DNA of 64,000 nt from Bacillus cereus G9842 (lineage in GTDB: Bacteria; Bacillota; Bacilli; Bacillales; Bacillaceae_G): positions 3,262,001-3,326,000 of the forward strand of contig NC_011772.1 in NCBI RefSeq assembly GCF_000021305.1, written 5' to 3'. Position numbers and translations under genes: made by a program. Below are positions 20,616 to 30,938 of this stretch, piece by piece (the stretch's first letter is position 1; each line of letters opens with the position of its first letter). The notes beneath the pieces were generated by a model. The model ran no database searches, was not told where the DNA came from, and saw only the letters and a program-made list of their open reading frames with translations.

Positions 20616-20770
20616 TCATATCTATTGTACTAATTTGAAAATGAATTGTTTCTATATGATATTGCTGTTTTCACGTAATAAGATGTCAAAATCAAGATTA
20701 AGTTTATAGGATGAAGTCACATAGAGATTGACCCTCTCGTAAAAAAGCAATTAGTGAACATTTCACTTCA

Positions 20771-21439
20771 TTATAATTTAGGCGCTTTCGCCCAATCAGC
20801 AGCAAATTTCTCAATACCTTGGTCTGTTAATGGGTGCATAGCAAGTTGTTCAATTACTTTATAAGGAATTGTTGCAATGTGAGCACCTGCCATCGCTACA
20901 CGAGTTACATGATCTGGATGTCTAACAGAAGCCGCAATAATTTGTGTATCTAGTTGATGAACATCGAATAATTCAGCAATTTTAGCAACTAATAATACGC
21001 CATCTTCAGAAATATCATCTAAGCGTCCTAAAAATGGAGAAACGTACGTTGCACCTGCTCGAGCAGCTAAAAGTGCTTGGTTCACAGTGAAAATAAGTGT
21101 AACGTTCGTTTTCACACCTTTTTCAGTAAGGTAGCGACAAGCTTCTAATCCTGCTAGCGTCATTGGAAGTTTTATCGTGACATTTTTATCGCCATCGTTA
21201 ATTTTAATTAATTCTTCTGCTTGAGCAATCATTTCTTCTGCCGTAACAGCATCTGGAGTTACCTCTGCCGATACAGACTCAACTTTAGGTACTGTCTGAC
21301 AAATTTCTGCGATACGGTCTTCAAACTTAACGCCCTCTTTTGCTACTAAAGAAGGATTCGTTGTAACACCAGCTAAAACTCCAAGTTTATATGCTTTTTT
21401 TATGTCCTCAAGATTTGCAGTATCAATAAAAAATTTCAT
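20771..21439 (-). CDS. tal: Transaldolase, small (TalC/FSA-like) type
   Basis: 222 residues. [20 protein letters not shown] and [15 protein letters not shown] are the family start. [15 protein letters not shown] contains the Schiff-base lysine strand, and [20 protein letters not shown] and [10 protein letters not shown] follow. It transfers dihydroxyacetone units between sugar phosphates in the non-oxidative pentose phosphate branch. Start ATG 21439 is set by GGAGGG eight bases upstream. It is downstream of gnd with a bcr1 fragment in between. Confidence 0.9.
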   Translation of the reverse strand: MKFFIDTANLEDIKKAYKLGVLAGVTTNPSLVAKEGVKFEDRIAEICQTVPKVESVSAEVTPDAVTAEEMIAQAEELIKINDGDKNVTIKLPMTLAGLEACRYLTEKGVKTNVTLIFTVNQALLAARAGATYVSPFLGRLDDISEDGVLLVAKIAELFDVHQLDTQIIAASVRHPDHVTRVAMAGAHIATIPYKVIEQLAMHPLTDQGIEKFAADWAKAPKL

Positions 21440-21494
21440 GATCAATTCCCTCCAGTTTTTATACGTTGATGAGTTACATGTTTAATATGATTAT

Positions 21495-21547
21495 CCCGTA
21501 AAAGCCCGATTGGTGTGGGATGAAGCCCCCACTGATTAAAGTTTCAC
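21495..21547. repeat. Short bcr1-type element at the 3' end of gnd, 53 bp
   Basis: Internal deletion derivative: it keeps CCCGTAAAAGCCCGATTGG at one end and CCCCCACTGATTAAAGTTTC at the other. Borders are TTTAT (21548-21552, containing the gnd stop codon) and ATTAT (21490-21494). Confidence 0.75.
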
Positions 21548-21548
21548 T

Positions 21549-22442
21549 TTATTTCTTTTCTACTGCATGTCCGCCAAATTCATTGCGCAGAGCTGCTACA
21601 ACTTTTCCTGTAAATGTATCATTGTCTAATGAGCGGTAGCGCATTAATAGAGACATCGCAATAACAGGAGTTGCTGTTTGAAGGTCTAATGCTGTTTCTA
21701 CTGTCCATTTCCCTTCACCAGAAGAATGCATAACGCCTTTAATTTCATCCAGTTTTGCATCTTTAGAAAATGCATTTTCAGTTAATTCCATTAACCAAGA
21801 GCGGATTACTGAACCGTTGTTCCATACTCTTGATACTTTTTCATAATCGTAGTCAAATTCACTTTTTTCTAAAACCTCAAATCCTTCACCAATAGCAGCC
21901 ATCATACCGTATTCAATTCCGTTGTGAATCATTTTTAAAAAGTGACCACTACCAGCTTTTCCAGCATATAAGTACCCATTTTCTACAGCTGTATCGCGGA
22001 AGATAGGTTCAACGATGTCCCAAGCTTCTTGATCTCCTCCGATCATGTAACAAGCACCATTGCGAGCGCCTTCCATTCCACCAGAAGTTCCTGCATCCAT
22101 AAAGTGAATGCCATCTTTCTTTAATTGCTCATATCGGCGGATAGACTCTTTATAATGTGAATTACCAGCTTCAATTAAAATATCTCCTTTTGATAAAAGT
22201 GGTGTAACCTCATCAATAACAGAATCAACAACAGCGTGTGGTACCATTACCCAAAGAATTCTTGGTGATTGTAATGACTGAACAAGTTCACTTAAACTAG
22301 ATGTACCTGTTGCCCCGTACTCTTTCATTTCTTCTACTGCGCTCGTATTTAAATCAAATGCTACTACTTCATGTTTATGATCCATTAAATTTTTCCCTAA
22401 ATTTAATCCCATTTTACCTAACCCAATTAATCCTACTTGCAT
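21549..22442 (-). CDS. gnd: 6-phosphogluconate dehydrogenase, decarboxylating, short form
   Basis: 297 residues, the short (about 300 residue) YqeC/GndA type rather than the 470-residue form. N-terminal Rossmann motif MQVGLIGLGKMGLNLGKNLM; substrate-binding MDAGTSGGMEGARNGACYMI; catalytic KMIHNGIEYGMMAAIGEGFE. It oxidises 6-phosphogluconate to ribulose-5-phosphate and CO2. ATG 22442 with GAGGAGG nine bases upstream. The stop codon lies within the ATAAA border of a bcr1 element. Confidence 0.92.
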   Translation of the reverse strand: MQVGLIGLGKMGLNLGKNLMDHKHEVVAFDLNTSAVEEMKEYGATGTSSLSELVQSLQSPRILWVMVPHAVVDSVIDEVTPLLSKGDILIEAGNSHYKESIRRYEQLKKDGIHFMDAGTSGGMEGARNGACYMIGGDQEAWDIVEPIFRDTAVENGYLYAGKAGSGHFLKMIHNGIEYGMMAAIGEGFEVLEKSEFDYDYEKVSRVWNNGSVIRSWLMELTENAFSKDAKLDEIKGVMHSSGEGKWTVETALDLQTATPVIAMSLLMRYRSLDNDTFTGKVVAALRNEFGGHAVEKK

Positions 22443-22554
22443 AATATAATTCCTCCTCAAATCATCTTTTATTAAAAATCCATATCACTACAATCTGGAA
22501 TACCTTTCAGCACTGAAATGTTAATATGTACAGAAAGGTATTCACAGTCATAGC

Positions 22555-24549
22555 TTAAGAATTCAACACATTTTTTGTAATTTGAACAACATTTTCTGTC
22601 GTAAATCCAAATAGATTCATGACTTCAGCTCCAGTACCTGAAGCTCCAAATGTTTCAATTGATAGTACTTTTCCTCCTTGTCCTACATAACGTTCCCAAC
22701 CTAGAGATACACCCATCTCAAGAGATACTCGTTTCGTTACAGAAGACGGAAGAACGGATTCTTTATATTCGTTCGATTGGCGATCGAATAACTCCCAGCT
22801 CGGCATTGCAACGATGCGAACAGAAACTTGTTCTTCTTCTAATTTTGCTTTCGCACTAGCAGCTAAGGATACTTCAGAACCTGTCGCAATTAAAATTACA
22901 TCCGGATTTTCATTTGTTTGTGTTAATACGTAAGCTCCTTTAGAGAGATTCTCTATGTTCGCTTTCGTTTCATTAAACACCGGTAAATTTTGACGGCTCA
23001 GTACTAAAACGACTGGACCATCCGTTTGCTGTAAAGCATACGCCCAAGCACTTGCTGTTTCATTTGCATCTGACGGACGGATAACTGTTAGACCAGGAAT
23101 TGCTCGAAGCGCTGCCAATTGTTCAATTGGTTCATGCGTTGGGCCATCTTCTCCTACAGCAATCGAATCATGTGTAAATACGTAAGTAACAGGTAACTTT
23201 TGCAGTGCAGCCAGTCGAATCGATGGACGAAGGTAATCATTAAATACAAAGAATGTACTTACGAAAGGTTTTACTCCTCCATGGAGAGCCAGTCCATTCG
23301 CTGCCGCGCCCATTGCATGTTCACGTACACCGAAGTATATATTTCGTCCAGCATATGATTCTACTGCATATACTGCTTCACCTTTTATATCTGTCATCGT
23401 AGAATGAGAAAGATCCGCACTTCCACCGAAAATAGAAGGAATCGATTTCACATAATGATTAATAGCTTCCCCACTTGCAACACGAGTGGAAATTGTTTTT
23501 TCAGTATCAAAAGATAGAATGTCTTTCGCTTCAATTAAAACCTCACCTGTAATCGCTTTTTCTAATTCATCTGCTAGTGCAGGGTTTGACTCTCTGTATA
23601 CGTTAAATTGCTCATTCCATTCGTTCTCTTTTTCAATACCTTTTTGTTTCAGTTCATTAAAATGAGCTGTTACTTCTTCAGGCACAAAGAAGTCTTCCTC
23701 ATAGTGCCAACCATACACTTGTTTTGTCGCTGTCGCTTCTTCTACTCCAAGCGGATTACCATGTGCTTTATTCGTTCCAGCAACTTTTGGACTTCCATAA
23801 CCTATAATGGTTCTAATTTCTATAAGAGTAGGTTGATCCGTATTTTCTTTCGCTAATGTAATGGCTTTTGTAATAGCATCGACATCGGTTCCATCTTCAA
23901 CTCTTACATATTGCCAATGTACAGATTCTGCCCTTTTCTGAATATCTTCAGAGAAAGCAATGCCTAATTCACCATCAAGTGAAATTTCATTTGAATCATA
24001 CAGTACAATTAACTTGCCAAGTTTCATATGTCCTGCCATTGACATCGCTTCATAAGCGACACCCTCCATTAAGTCACCATCTCCGACTAAAGCATACGTA
24101 TTGTGATCTATAATAGAGTGACCATCCTTATTAAACTTCGCTGCTAAATGAGCTTCTGCCATTGCCATTCCGACAGCATTAGCAATCCCTTGTCCTAACG
24201 GGCCTGTAGTCGCTTCAACTCCAGGAGTATGCCCAAACTCAGGATGTCCTGGTGTTTTACTATTTAACTTTCTGAAGTTTTTCAAGTCATCAATTGAAAC
24301 GTCATATCCAGCTAAATGAAGTAGGCTATATAACAGACTAGATCCATGTCCTGCCGATAAAACGAAACGATCACGGTTAAACCATTCTGGGTGATTAGGA
24401 TTGTAATTTAAATGATTCGCCCATAATGCATAAGCCATTGGTGCTGCTCCCATCGGAAGACCTGGATGACCTGAGTTTGCCGCATTAATAGCATCAATCG
24501 ATAACGTACGAAGTGTATTCACTGCTAATTGATTTATGTTTTGTGCCAT
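22555..24549 (-). CDS. tkt: Transketolase
   Basis: 664 residues, full length. Thiamine diphosphate motif [21 protein letters not shown]-terminal [20 protein letters not shown], and the pyrimidine domain segment [20 protein letters not shown] with [19 protein letters not shown]. It moves two-carbon ketol units between sugar phosphates. ATG 24549 is preceded by TAGGGGGACG. It is 39 bases downstream of zwf on the same strand, so the two are very likely co-transcribed. Confidence 0.95.
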   Translation of the reverse strand: MAQNINQLAVNTLRTLSIDAINAANSGHPGLPMGAAPMAYALWANHLNYNPNHPEWFNRDRFVLSAGHGSSLLYSLLHLAGYDVSIDDLKNFRKLNSKTPGHPEFGHTPGVEATTGPLGQGIANAVGMAMAEAHLAAKFNKDGHSIIDHNTYALVGDGDLMEGVAYEAMSMAGHMKLGKLIVLYDSNEISLDGELGIAFSEDIQKRAESVHWQYVRVEDGTDVDAITKAITLAKENTDQPTLIEIRTIIGYGSPKVAGTNKAHGNPLGVEEATATKQVYGWHYEEDFFVPEEVTAHFNELKQKGIEKENEWNEQFNVYRESNPALADELEKAITGEVLIEAKDILSFDTEKTISTRVASGEAINHYVKSIPSIFGGSADLSHSTMTDIKGEAVYAVESYAGRNIYFGVREHAMGAAANGLALHGGVKPFVSTFFVFNDYLRPSIRLAALQKLPVTYVFTHDSIAVGEDGPTHEPIEQLAALRAIPGLTVIRPSDANETASAWAYALQQTDGPVVLVLSRQNLPVFNETKANIENLSKGAYVLTQTNENPDVILIATGSEVSLAASAKAKLEEEQVSVRIVAMPSWELFDRQSNEYKESVLPSSVTKRVSLEMGVSLGWERYVGQGGKVLSIETFGASGTGAEVMNLFGFTTENVVQITKNVLNS

Positions 24550-24588
24550 AGTAATCGTCCCCCTAAATGCTTTCATGAAAGAAAGTAC

Positions 24589-26073
24589 TTATTTTTCCGT
24601 CTCTTGATCTAACCACCATTTAAATCCACTTTCTTGCAACAGTTCATTAGACGCTTCTGGACCATATGAACCAGACTCATATTCATGAAGCGGTAATAAG
24701 TTTTCCTCGAACGCTTCAAGAATTGGTTGTACCCATTCCCATGACAATTCAACTTCTCTCCAATGTGCAAAGAATGTAGCGTCTCCACTCACCGCATCAT
24801 GAATGAGTCTTTCATACGCTTCAGGTACTCCCACATCCACTTGCTCGCAAGTAAAGTTAATACGCATCGGTTCAATCTCTCCATTTTTCAATGGATTTTT
24901 ACTATTTAACTGTAATGAAACATTCTCACCTGGGCTAATTTCAATTATTAATAAGTTAGGTGCTGCATTTGGATTATTATCTTGATATTGCTGTTTTAAC
25001 GTATTTTTAAATTCAATTACAATACGAGTAGACTTTTCTTTCATTCGTTTTCCTGTTCGTATATAGAAGGGAACGCCAGTCCAAAATGGATTATCGATCC
25101 ACAAACGAGCAGCAACAAATGTGTCTATGTTAGAAGAAGGATTTACTCCTGGCTCCTCTTTATACGCTACAACTTGCCCGCCTTTTATCTCTCCTGAAGA
25201 GTATTGACCGCGAATGATATGGCTTTGAACGTCTTCTTTTTTCACTTTACGAAGCGTCTCCATTACTTTTCGTTTTTCCTCTCGAATTTCACACGCATTA
25301 ACCTTTTCCGGCAGATTCATAGCAGTCATCATTAATATTTGTAACATATGATTTTGAACCATATCTCGAATGGCTCCTGCATGATCATAATATCCGGCTC
25401 TTTCTTCAACCCCAACTGTTTCACTAGCTGTAATTTGTACATTTGCTATATGTTCTTTGTTCCAAATCGATTGGAGAACAGGATTTGCAAATTCTAGTGC
25501 TTCAAGGTTTTGAATCATCGGTTTACCTAAATAGTGATCAATACGGTATATCTCGTCTTCTTCAAACGTGCGACTAAGCTTATCATTAAGCTCACGAGCA
25601 GATGTAAGGTCGTGCCCAAACGGTTTCTCAATCATCAGGCGTTTCCATCCATCTGTTTTATCGAGTCCGCTTTCCTTAATATTTAAAGCAATGGTCTCGA
25701 AAAATTCAGGAGCAACTGAAAGATAGAACATTCTATTACCTTTTATATGTAGTTCCTCTTCCCTTTCACGAACGACTTGTAATAACCTCTCATAGTCTTC
25801 CGGTTTACTCACATCTAATGGACAATAGCGAAAATTATCTAAAAAACCTTCGAGTTCCGGAGTACCTTCTTCCCTCTGACGAGAAAACGTCTCTATTGAT
25901 TCTTTTATTCTTTTTTGAAAATCTATATGAGACACTTCACGTCTTCCAAGCCCGATAACAGATATTTGCTTTGGAAGCTTTTGATCTCTATATAAGTTAT
26001 ATAGCGCGGGGTAAATTTTGCGTTTTGCTAAGTCCCCTGTCGCTCCAAATAAAACAAAGGTCATTGATTCCAA
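24589..26073 (-). CDS. zwf: Glucose-6-phosphate 1-dehydrogenase
   Basis: 494 residues from TTG 26073, chosen because AGGGGG is seven bases upstream and the next codons give the conserved FVLFGATGDLAKRKIYPALY. The active-site signature RIDHYLGKPMIQNLEALEF is present, as are RLMIEKPFGHDL and FYIRTGKRMKEKSTRIVIEF. It oxidises glucose-6-phosphate with NADP to 6-phosphoglucono-lactone and opens the cluster zwf-tkt-gnd-tal. The promoter must lie in the 26074-26446 interval. Confidence 0.95.
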   Translation of the reverse strand: MESMTFVLFGATGDLAKRKIYPALYNLYRDQKLPKQISVIGLGRREVSHIDFQKRIKESIETFSRQREEGTPELEGFLDNFRYCPLDVSKPEDYERLLQVVREREEELHIKGNRMFYLSVAPEFFETIALNIKESGLDKTDGWKRLMIEKPFGHDLTSARELNDKLSRTFEEDEIYRIDHYLGKPMIQNLEALEFANPVLQSIWNKEHIANVQITASETVGVEERAGYYDHAGAIRDMVQNHMLQILMMTAMNLPEKVNACEIREEKRKVMETLRKVKKEDVQSHIIRGQYSSGEIKGGQVVAYKEEPGVNPSSNIDTFVAARLWIDNPFWTGVPFYIRTGKRMKEKSTRIVIEFKNTLKQQYQDNNPNAAPNLLIIEISPGENVSLQLNSKNPLKNGEIEPMRINFTCEQVDVGVPEAYERLIHDAVSGDATFFAHWREVELSWEWVQPILEAFEENLLPLHEYESGSYGPEASNELLQESGFKWWLDQETEK

Positions 26074-26446
26074 GTTCAGTCCCCCTCGTGATGTATAGTC
26101 ATTGTCACTATAGTAAAAATGCATTGTACAGAAGCTACTATCATTGTTGATTCACTCTTGCTTCTTAACTTCAAATTTTTTATATTTGTCGCTTTCTCAT
26201 TGTCCCCAATATTAATAGTGGCAATTCAAAGCATTTTTACCACATACTACTTAATTACTATAACTTATATAAAATAATTTAATTATTAAAAGTAATTAAG
26301 TTATTTTATATCTATCATATTAACTACATAAATTATCATCGTCAAGAAAAGTGTCTCGGATTAAAGATTCTTCATTCCCTAATATCTTTTAGTACTCATG
26401 TATTTATTAGAAAAAGATTAGATCTATGTTCATTACATGAAATGAA
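26074..26446 (-). promoter_or_regulatory. Upstream region of zwf, no gene
   Basis: AT-rich. It contains the 7-1-7 near-palindrome ATTTAATTATTAAAA (about 26279-26293), flanked by complementary AAAATAA/TTATTTT arms, a possible operator. The same core occurs upstream of the oxidoreductase at 36216. No ORF or RNA gene seen. Confidence 0.4.
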
Positions 26447-26495
26447 TAATAAAAAGGCCAAAATGAACATATTCTTGTTCGTTTTGGCCTTTTTA

Positions 26496-26498
<3 letters not shown>
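26447..26498 (-). terminator. Terminator of the UPF0303 gene
   Basis: AATAAAAAGGCCAAAATGAA / TTGTTCGTTTTGGCCTTTTTATT long stem, overlapping the stop codon at 26496. Confidence 0.85.
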
Positions 26499-27050
<552 letters not shown>

Positions 27051-27084
27051 TCAATCTGATTCTAAATAAACTACTGTAACATCT

Positions 27085-27240
27085 TTGGTGACTAGTACCG
27101 TAAAGCTTGTTTTCTTCTTACTGGTGCTATTATGAATGATATTCAAAGTTATAAAAAGTACTATTCTAGTTACCCTTATCTTACAGAGACTATTATGAAA
27201 TATATTTAACATCTTAAAAATGTATGTACTAAAGAATAAT
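27085..27240 (+). repeat. Two degenerate copies of an HxlR-type promoter block
   Basis: CTTACTGGTGCTATTATGAA ... AAAAAGTACT and CTTACAGAGACTATTATGAA ... AATGTATGTACT resemble the blocks upstream of the HxlR gene at 33964 (CTTACAAGTGCTATTATGGA ... AAAAAGTACGTACT). Degenerate, so assignment is tentative. Confidence 0.4.
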
Positions 27241-27337
27241 ATTTTTAATCACTAGCTTTTTTGATCAATCATTATAATCCAATTTCATCAAAATTTTTAT
27301 CAATTATTACACTATCCAACAATAGGAGGAAACAAAG

Positions 27338-27412
27338 ATGGATGAAAATATATCCAAAAGCTGAAAAGCAGTTGAATCCCTTGAAGGAATAGTTGTAATT
27401 CACTACATATAG
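27338..27412 (+). pseudogene. Short decayed ORF behind a good ribosome binding site
   Basis: ATAGGAGGAAACAAAG precedes ATG 27338. The frame reads MDENISKS, TGA, KAVESLEGIVVIHYI, TAG. A normal start signal with an immediate stop suggests the 5' remnant of a deleted gene that was driven by the promoter copies just upstream. The family cannot be told. Confidence 0.3.
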
Positions 27413-27424
27413 AAATAGACATAC

Positions 27425-27475
27425 AAAAACGCTATCCTTTCCTATAATTCTAAAGAAAGAATAGCGTATTTTTTC
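27425..27475. terminator. Terminator of the DUF1304 gene
   Basis: AAAACGCTATCCTTTC / GAAAGAATAGCGTATTTTTT hairpin, usable from both strands; minus-strand gene stop at 27509. Confidence 0.75.
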
Positions 27476-27508
27476 AAAAATGAGTTCTTTTATTGAGAAA
27501 CTTTGATT

Positions 27509-27880
27509 CTATATCATACATAAAAGAGCAACTAGTGCTAAAACAGCTGGAAGTCCTTGTTTCACAATAATTGATTTATTAGATGTGAAACCTCCGAAAA
27601 TAGCTGCTATCACCACACAAATCACGAAAAATAATTGGACCATATAACCAATTGGATTGAGCCCAAGTACAAGTCCCCAAATGAGACCAGCCGCTAAAAA
27701 TCCATTATATAAACCTTGGTTTGCAAACATAATGGCTACGTTTCGATCTCCTTCTAAATGCTTCGGTAATTTGAAAGCACGTTTCGCTACTTTTGAATCA
27801 ATAAAAAACATTTCAAGGATCATGATAAACAAATGTTCTAATGCTACGATCCCGACTAAAATAGCTGCGATTATTTCCAC
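27509..27880 (-). CDS. DUF1304 membrane protein
   Basis: 123 residues with four hydrophobic helices. The family landmarks are ALEHLFIMILEMFF (first helix with His/Glu), RNVAIMFANQGLYNGFLAAG and the C-terminal KQGLPAVLALVALL. GTG start behind AGGGGG. The function of DUF1304 is unknown. A 41-bp perfect palindrome sits 150 bases upstream, immediately before a TTGACA on the minus strand, so the gene is probably tightly regulated. Confidence 0.85.
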   Translation of the reverse strand: MEIIAAILVGIVALEHLFIMILEMFFIDSKVAKRAFKLPKHLEGDRNVAIMFANQGLYNGFLAAGLIWGLVLGLNPIGYMVQLFFVICVVIAAIFGGFTSNKSIIVKQGLPAVLALVALLCMI

Positions 27881-28028
27881 ACTATTCTGCCCCCTACACT
27901 CTCTATTCTTTAATATTCTCTACATTTTTTTGTATCTGTAATAGAACATGAATAAGTATTTTGCGTTCTTCTCCACTGATATTTACGAACATTTCCTTCA
28001 TAAAATGTTCCTTTTCTTTCTTGTCAAA

Positions 28029-28069
28029 ATATTAATTGATGTATCAATTATTGATACATCAATTAATAT
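28029..28069. promoter_or_regulatory. 41-bp perfect palindrome, likely operator
   Basis: Arms of 20 bases around a single central T. The core is TTGATGTATCAAT-T-ATTGATACATCAA, and pairing holds from 28029 to 28069. On the minus strand it ends two bases before TTGACA (28027-28022), with TTTATG 17 bases further, so it abuts the -35 of the DUF1304 gene. The regulator is not identified. Confidence 0.65.
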
Positions 28070-28340
28070 ACATCTCTCTTTTTATTTTTGCAAGTTTTTT
28101 TGCTCAATTGGTTTTATTTTGTTCCAGCAACTTTAAACCAATTCAAAACATCAGTTCGTATTTCTAGAAATCATAATTACTTTAAGTTCATTCTGACAAT
28201 CATATTTAACTAAATATATAAAAGAATTGAGTTATATCTCCATCAATTTATAAAAATTATTTTTTTCTAAAAACAGATACTTTACGTTTTTTATAGTAAT
28301 AAAAATCATTTTTTGTTTCAGAGGCAATCCATTTTGTTAG

Positions 28341-28496
28341 CTTGATGGGCATAGGATAGCACCATATGACGAACCAATTATCTTTCAAGAAGACGGCTAG
28401 AAATCTGGATTTGGTACAGGAGTTGCCTACTTCCCCGATCCAGATGGTACTAATTTAGAGCTAATTGCTCCAAAAGGGCCATTCAGACATGAATAG
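28341..28496 (+). pseudogene. Remnant of a VOC (glyoxalase-like) gene
   Basis: Frame reads LDGHRIAPYDEPIIFQEDG, TAG, KSGFGTGVAYFPDPDGTNLE, then LIAPKGPFRHE and TAG. The AYFPDPDGTNLELI segment is the C-terminal metal-ligand strand of vicinal oxygen chelate proteins. The first half of the gene is missing, and an in-frame stop interrupts what remains. A terminator follows. Confidence 0.75.
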
Positions 28497-28517
28497 TTAA
28501 AATAAATTAATACCGAA

Positions 28518-28549
28518 ACAAGCCACCTTCTGCCTGGAAGGTGGCTTGT
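28518..28549 (+). terminator. Terminator of the VOC remnant
   Basis: 13-bp perfect stem ACAAGCCACCTTC / GAAGGTGGCTTGT with a 6-base loop. Confidence 0.8.
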
Positions 28550-28574
28550 TTGTCGGCAAGTTGATAGAATGACT

Positions 28575-28615
28575 AAAAAAGGACAAACTCTCCAATGTGA
28601 GAAGTTTGTCCAAAA
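28575..28615 (-). terminator. Terminator of the amino acid permease gene
   Basis: AAAAAAGGACAAACT ... AGTTTGTCC with an inner TCTC/GAGA pairing; T run on the minus strand. Confidence 0.75.
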
Positions 28616-28661
28616 AGTTTTTCATGTTAACTATTTTTACACTAATACCAATAATAGTGAA

Positions 28662-29981
28662 TTAGAATAATGACTTAATACTTGCTAAGACAGTAAGTAC
28701 ACCTACAATAATAACAAATACGTTGCTCATTTTCCCTTTGTATTTAGCTAGTACTGGCACTTTTTGAATCGCATACATCGGTAATAGACATAAGATAGCA
28801 GCAACTAATGGACCGCTTAGAGAATCAATAAGTCCAAGAATACTTGGATTTGTATAAGCAACAAACCAGCATGATAATACAACAAAAGTAAGGATTACTG
28901 TCTTAATTGTTTTTTCTTCAATATCTTTTCCACGTGATTTACCGAACTTAATAATCATGTCACGCATTACTTCAAATGCTCCTATATAATGGCCAAGGAA
29001 AGACTTTGTAATAGCCACAAAAGCAATAATTGGAGCTGCAATCGTGATTACAGGCGAATTAAGCTCATTAGCAAGATATGAAAGAATTGATAAGTTTTGT
29101 TCTTTTGCCATTTTTATATCATCTGGAGTCAAGCTCAATGCGCTACTCCAAACGAAGAACATAACAACAGCGAATGTCATGATATAACAAACCTTTTGTA
29201 TTTGCGCACATTTAGCATCAGTGGCTTCGATTCCATACGTAGCTCTCTGTTTCACAACAAATGATGAAATCATAGGTGAATGATTAAATGAGAATACGAT
29301 GATTGGTAGAATCATCAATATCGTCCCAAAATAGCCTGTTCCTGTTGAAGCAGTTGAAACAGCTGAAAAGCTAAGCATTGACGTATTCCACTGTGGAATT
29401 AAAGATATTGCGATAAAAAGTAGAGAAACTATGAAAGGATACACTAACATACTCATTACCTTTACAGTAATATCTTGACCAAAATTTAGTATAGCGATAA
29501 GACCAAGAACTAATACAAGTGATAAAATAGCCCTTGGAGGTTCTGGCATGTGCAATTGATGCACGATAAAACTACTTGCAGTATTTGTAAGCGCAACCGA
29601 ATACATTAGTACGATTGTATAAATTGAACTGAAATATACGATGTTAAAAATGATACTCGCTTTATTTCCGAAATACTCTCTAATTGTACCTGTGATCCCC
29701 TCATCAGCAGAATTAGAAGCGTATATCATTTTAGCAAGCGCCCTATGTGAGTAGTACATAACTGGATATGCAAGTAATGTAATTAGTAGTAAAGATAATA
29801 AACCACCTGAACCTGCATTAATCGGTAAAAAGAGCACCCCTGCTCCAATTGCAGTTCCAAATAGACTGAGTGCCCATGTAGTATCCTGCTTATGCCACTT
29901 TTTCGGATCTGCATATTGCTCATTTTTTCGTGCGGTATTTTCAGCTTGAACTTCTATTTTCTTTGCAGTATTCCCGTTCAT
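28662..29981 (-). CDS. Serine/threonine-type amino acid permease (HAAAP, SdaC-like)
   Basis: 439 residues from ATG 29981, set by GGGGGAG seven bases upstream. A soluble N terminus (about 35 residues) precedes eleven hydrophobic helices. The first, WALSLFGTAIGAGVLFLPIN, is the HAAAP/SdaC signature, and FSFNHSPMISSFVVKQR is the conserved central motif. It probably imports serine or threonine with protons. There is no metabolic gene next to it; the upstream side is 950 bp with one decayed ORF. Confidence 0.85.
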   Translation of the reverse strand: MNGNTAKKIEVQAENTARKNEQYADPKKWHKQDTTWALSLFGTAIGAGVLFLPINAGSGGLLSLLLITLLAYPVMYYSHRALAKMIYASNSADEGITGTIREYFGNKASIIFNIVYFSSIYTIVLMYSVALTNTASSFIVHQLHMPEPPRAILSLVLVLGLIAILNFGQDITVKVMSMLVYPFIVSLLFIAISLIPQWNTSMLSFSAVSTASTGTGYFGTILMILPIIVFSFNHSPMISSFVVKQRATYGIEATDAKCAQIQKVCYIMTFAVVMFFVWSSALSLTPDDIKMAKEQNLSILSYLANELNSPVITIAAPIIAFVAITKSFLGHYIGAFEVMRDMIIKFGKSRGKDIEEKTIKTVILTFVVLSCWFVAYTNPSILGLIDSLSGPLVAAILCLLPMYAIQKVPVLAKYKGKMSNVFVIIVGVLTVLASIKSLF

Positions 29982-30243
29982 ATAATAACTCCCCCTTGTA
30001 TCTATTCCTACATCTCTCTTTGCACCTAACAAATATTCCCTTTTCGGAAAATGAATTCCTTACAAGTTGCCCCACTTTGTATGTCCTTCATCATAATGAA
30101 TCCAAATTGAAACATTCGCTAGTTAGCGTCCTAATATAATTGTTAGCGTTCACAAAAAAGTTTACTCGTAATATCCGCTCTTTATATAAAGACCTCTTAA
30201 GAGAACAATATAGAATAGACTTCATAAATACGTTGCAACATTT

Positions 30244-30510
30244 CTAATAACAGTGTATTACTTTAATGGTTTCTCTTTTTTTACTTTTAACAGTAATTTT
30301 AGCTAAACCGGCCTCTCTTAATTTGCGAGGCATTTCTTTCTCAATTCTATACATTACTTTAATAACTTCGGCAGCACTGATGATATTGCTTACACAAGCC
30401 ACTGAAGCACTTTACATACATTTCGCCTCTAATCACACACCTTTCTTACTAGTAATCGCATTTTTTATATTTTCTCCAGAGATAATAAAATTTCTCTCGA
30501 CGCCCTCATT
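30244..30510 (-). pseudogene. Decayed ORF, possibly Alba-like
   Basis: One continuous frame of 89 codons with two internal stops (TGA after ITSKKGV; TAA after LEAKCM). The readable parts are NEGVERNFIISGENIKNAIT, SNIISAAEVIKVMYRIEKEM and LAKITVKSKKRETIKVIHCY. The order of a Gly/Ala-rich AxxVIKxM helix followed by a basic strand recalls Alba nucleic-acid binding proteins, but this is weak. The plus-strand ORF here is its shadow. The rest of 29982-30862 holds no gene I can see. Confidence 0.4.
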
Positions 30511-30861
30511 ATAACGTGTATATTTATAAAATTAATATTTTTATATTTTCAGAAATATTAAAGGTGAATAATTTTATATGGATAATATTTTACAGTTAGC
30601 ATGTAGCCATTGTTTTTATCGCTTAAAGCTGAATTAGTTAGTAAAAAAATACAATAATACATTGTTTTTCTAGGTTACTCATTATAAAGATACTTATATC
30701 CCCTTTATCAAAAAATTTCATTTTAAACATAAAAGATATTCTAATAAATAATTAATGTAGGTAAAAAGAAAAAATTCCAAAATAAAAAAACCAAATTTTA
30801 GGATATATATTATTAATATTGAATTCATATACATTTTAAAAAGATACACTGAGTAAAAAAA

Positions 30862-30890
30862 CAAAAAAGCTGCCCCATATGGACAGCTCA
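30862..30890 (-). terminator. Terminator of the DUF3888 gene
   Basis: AGCTGtCCATATGGggCAGCT hairpin on the minus strand followed by a TTTTTTGTTTTTTT run. Confidence 0.75.
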
Positions 30891-30938
30891 TTTACATAAT
30901 TATCATTATCAAGGATGCACAAACAAATCACTTCAATG

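Noticed and set aside
20485..20770. gntK upstream region as a gluconate GntR operator
   Set aside because: A half site ATACTTG is visible but no convincing palindrome like that of B. subtilis.
30266..30514. 82-residue hydrophobic plus-strand ORF
   Set aside because: It lies antisense to a better minus-strand protein-like frame and has no ribosome binding site.
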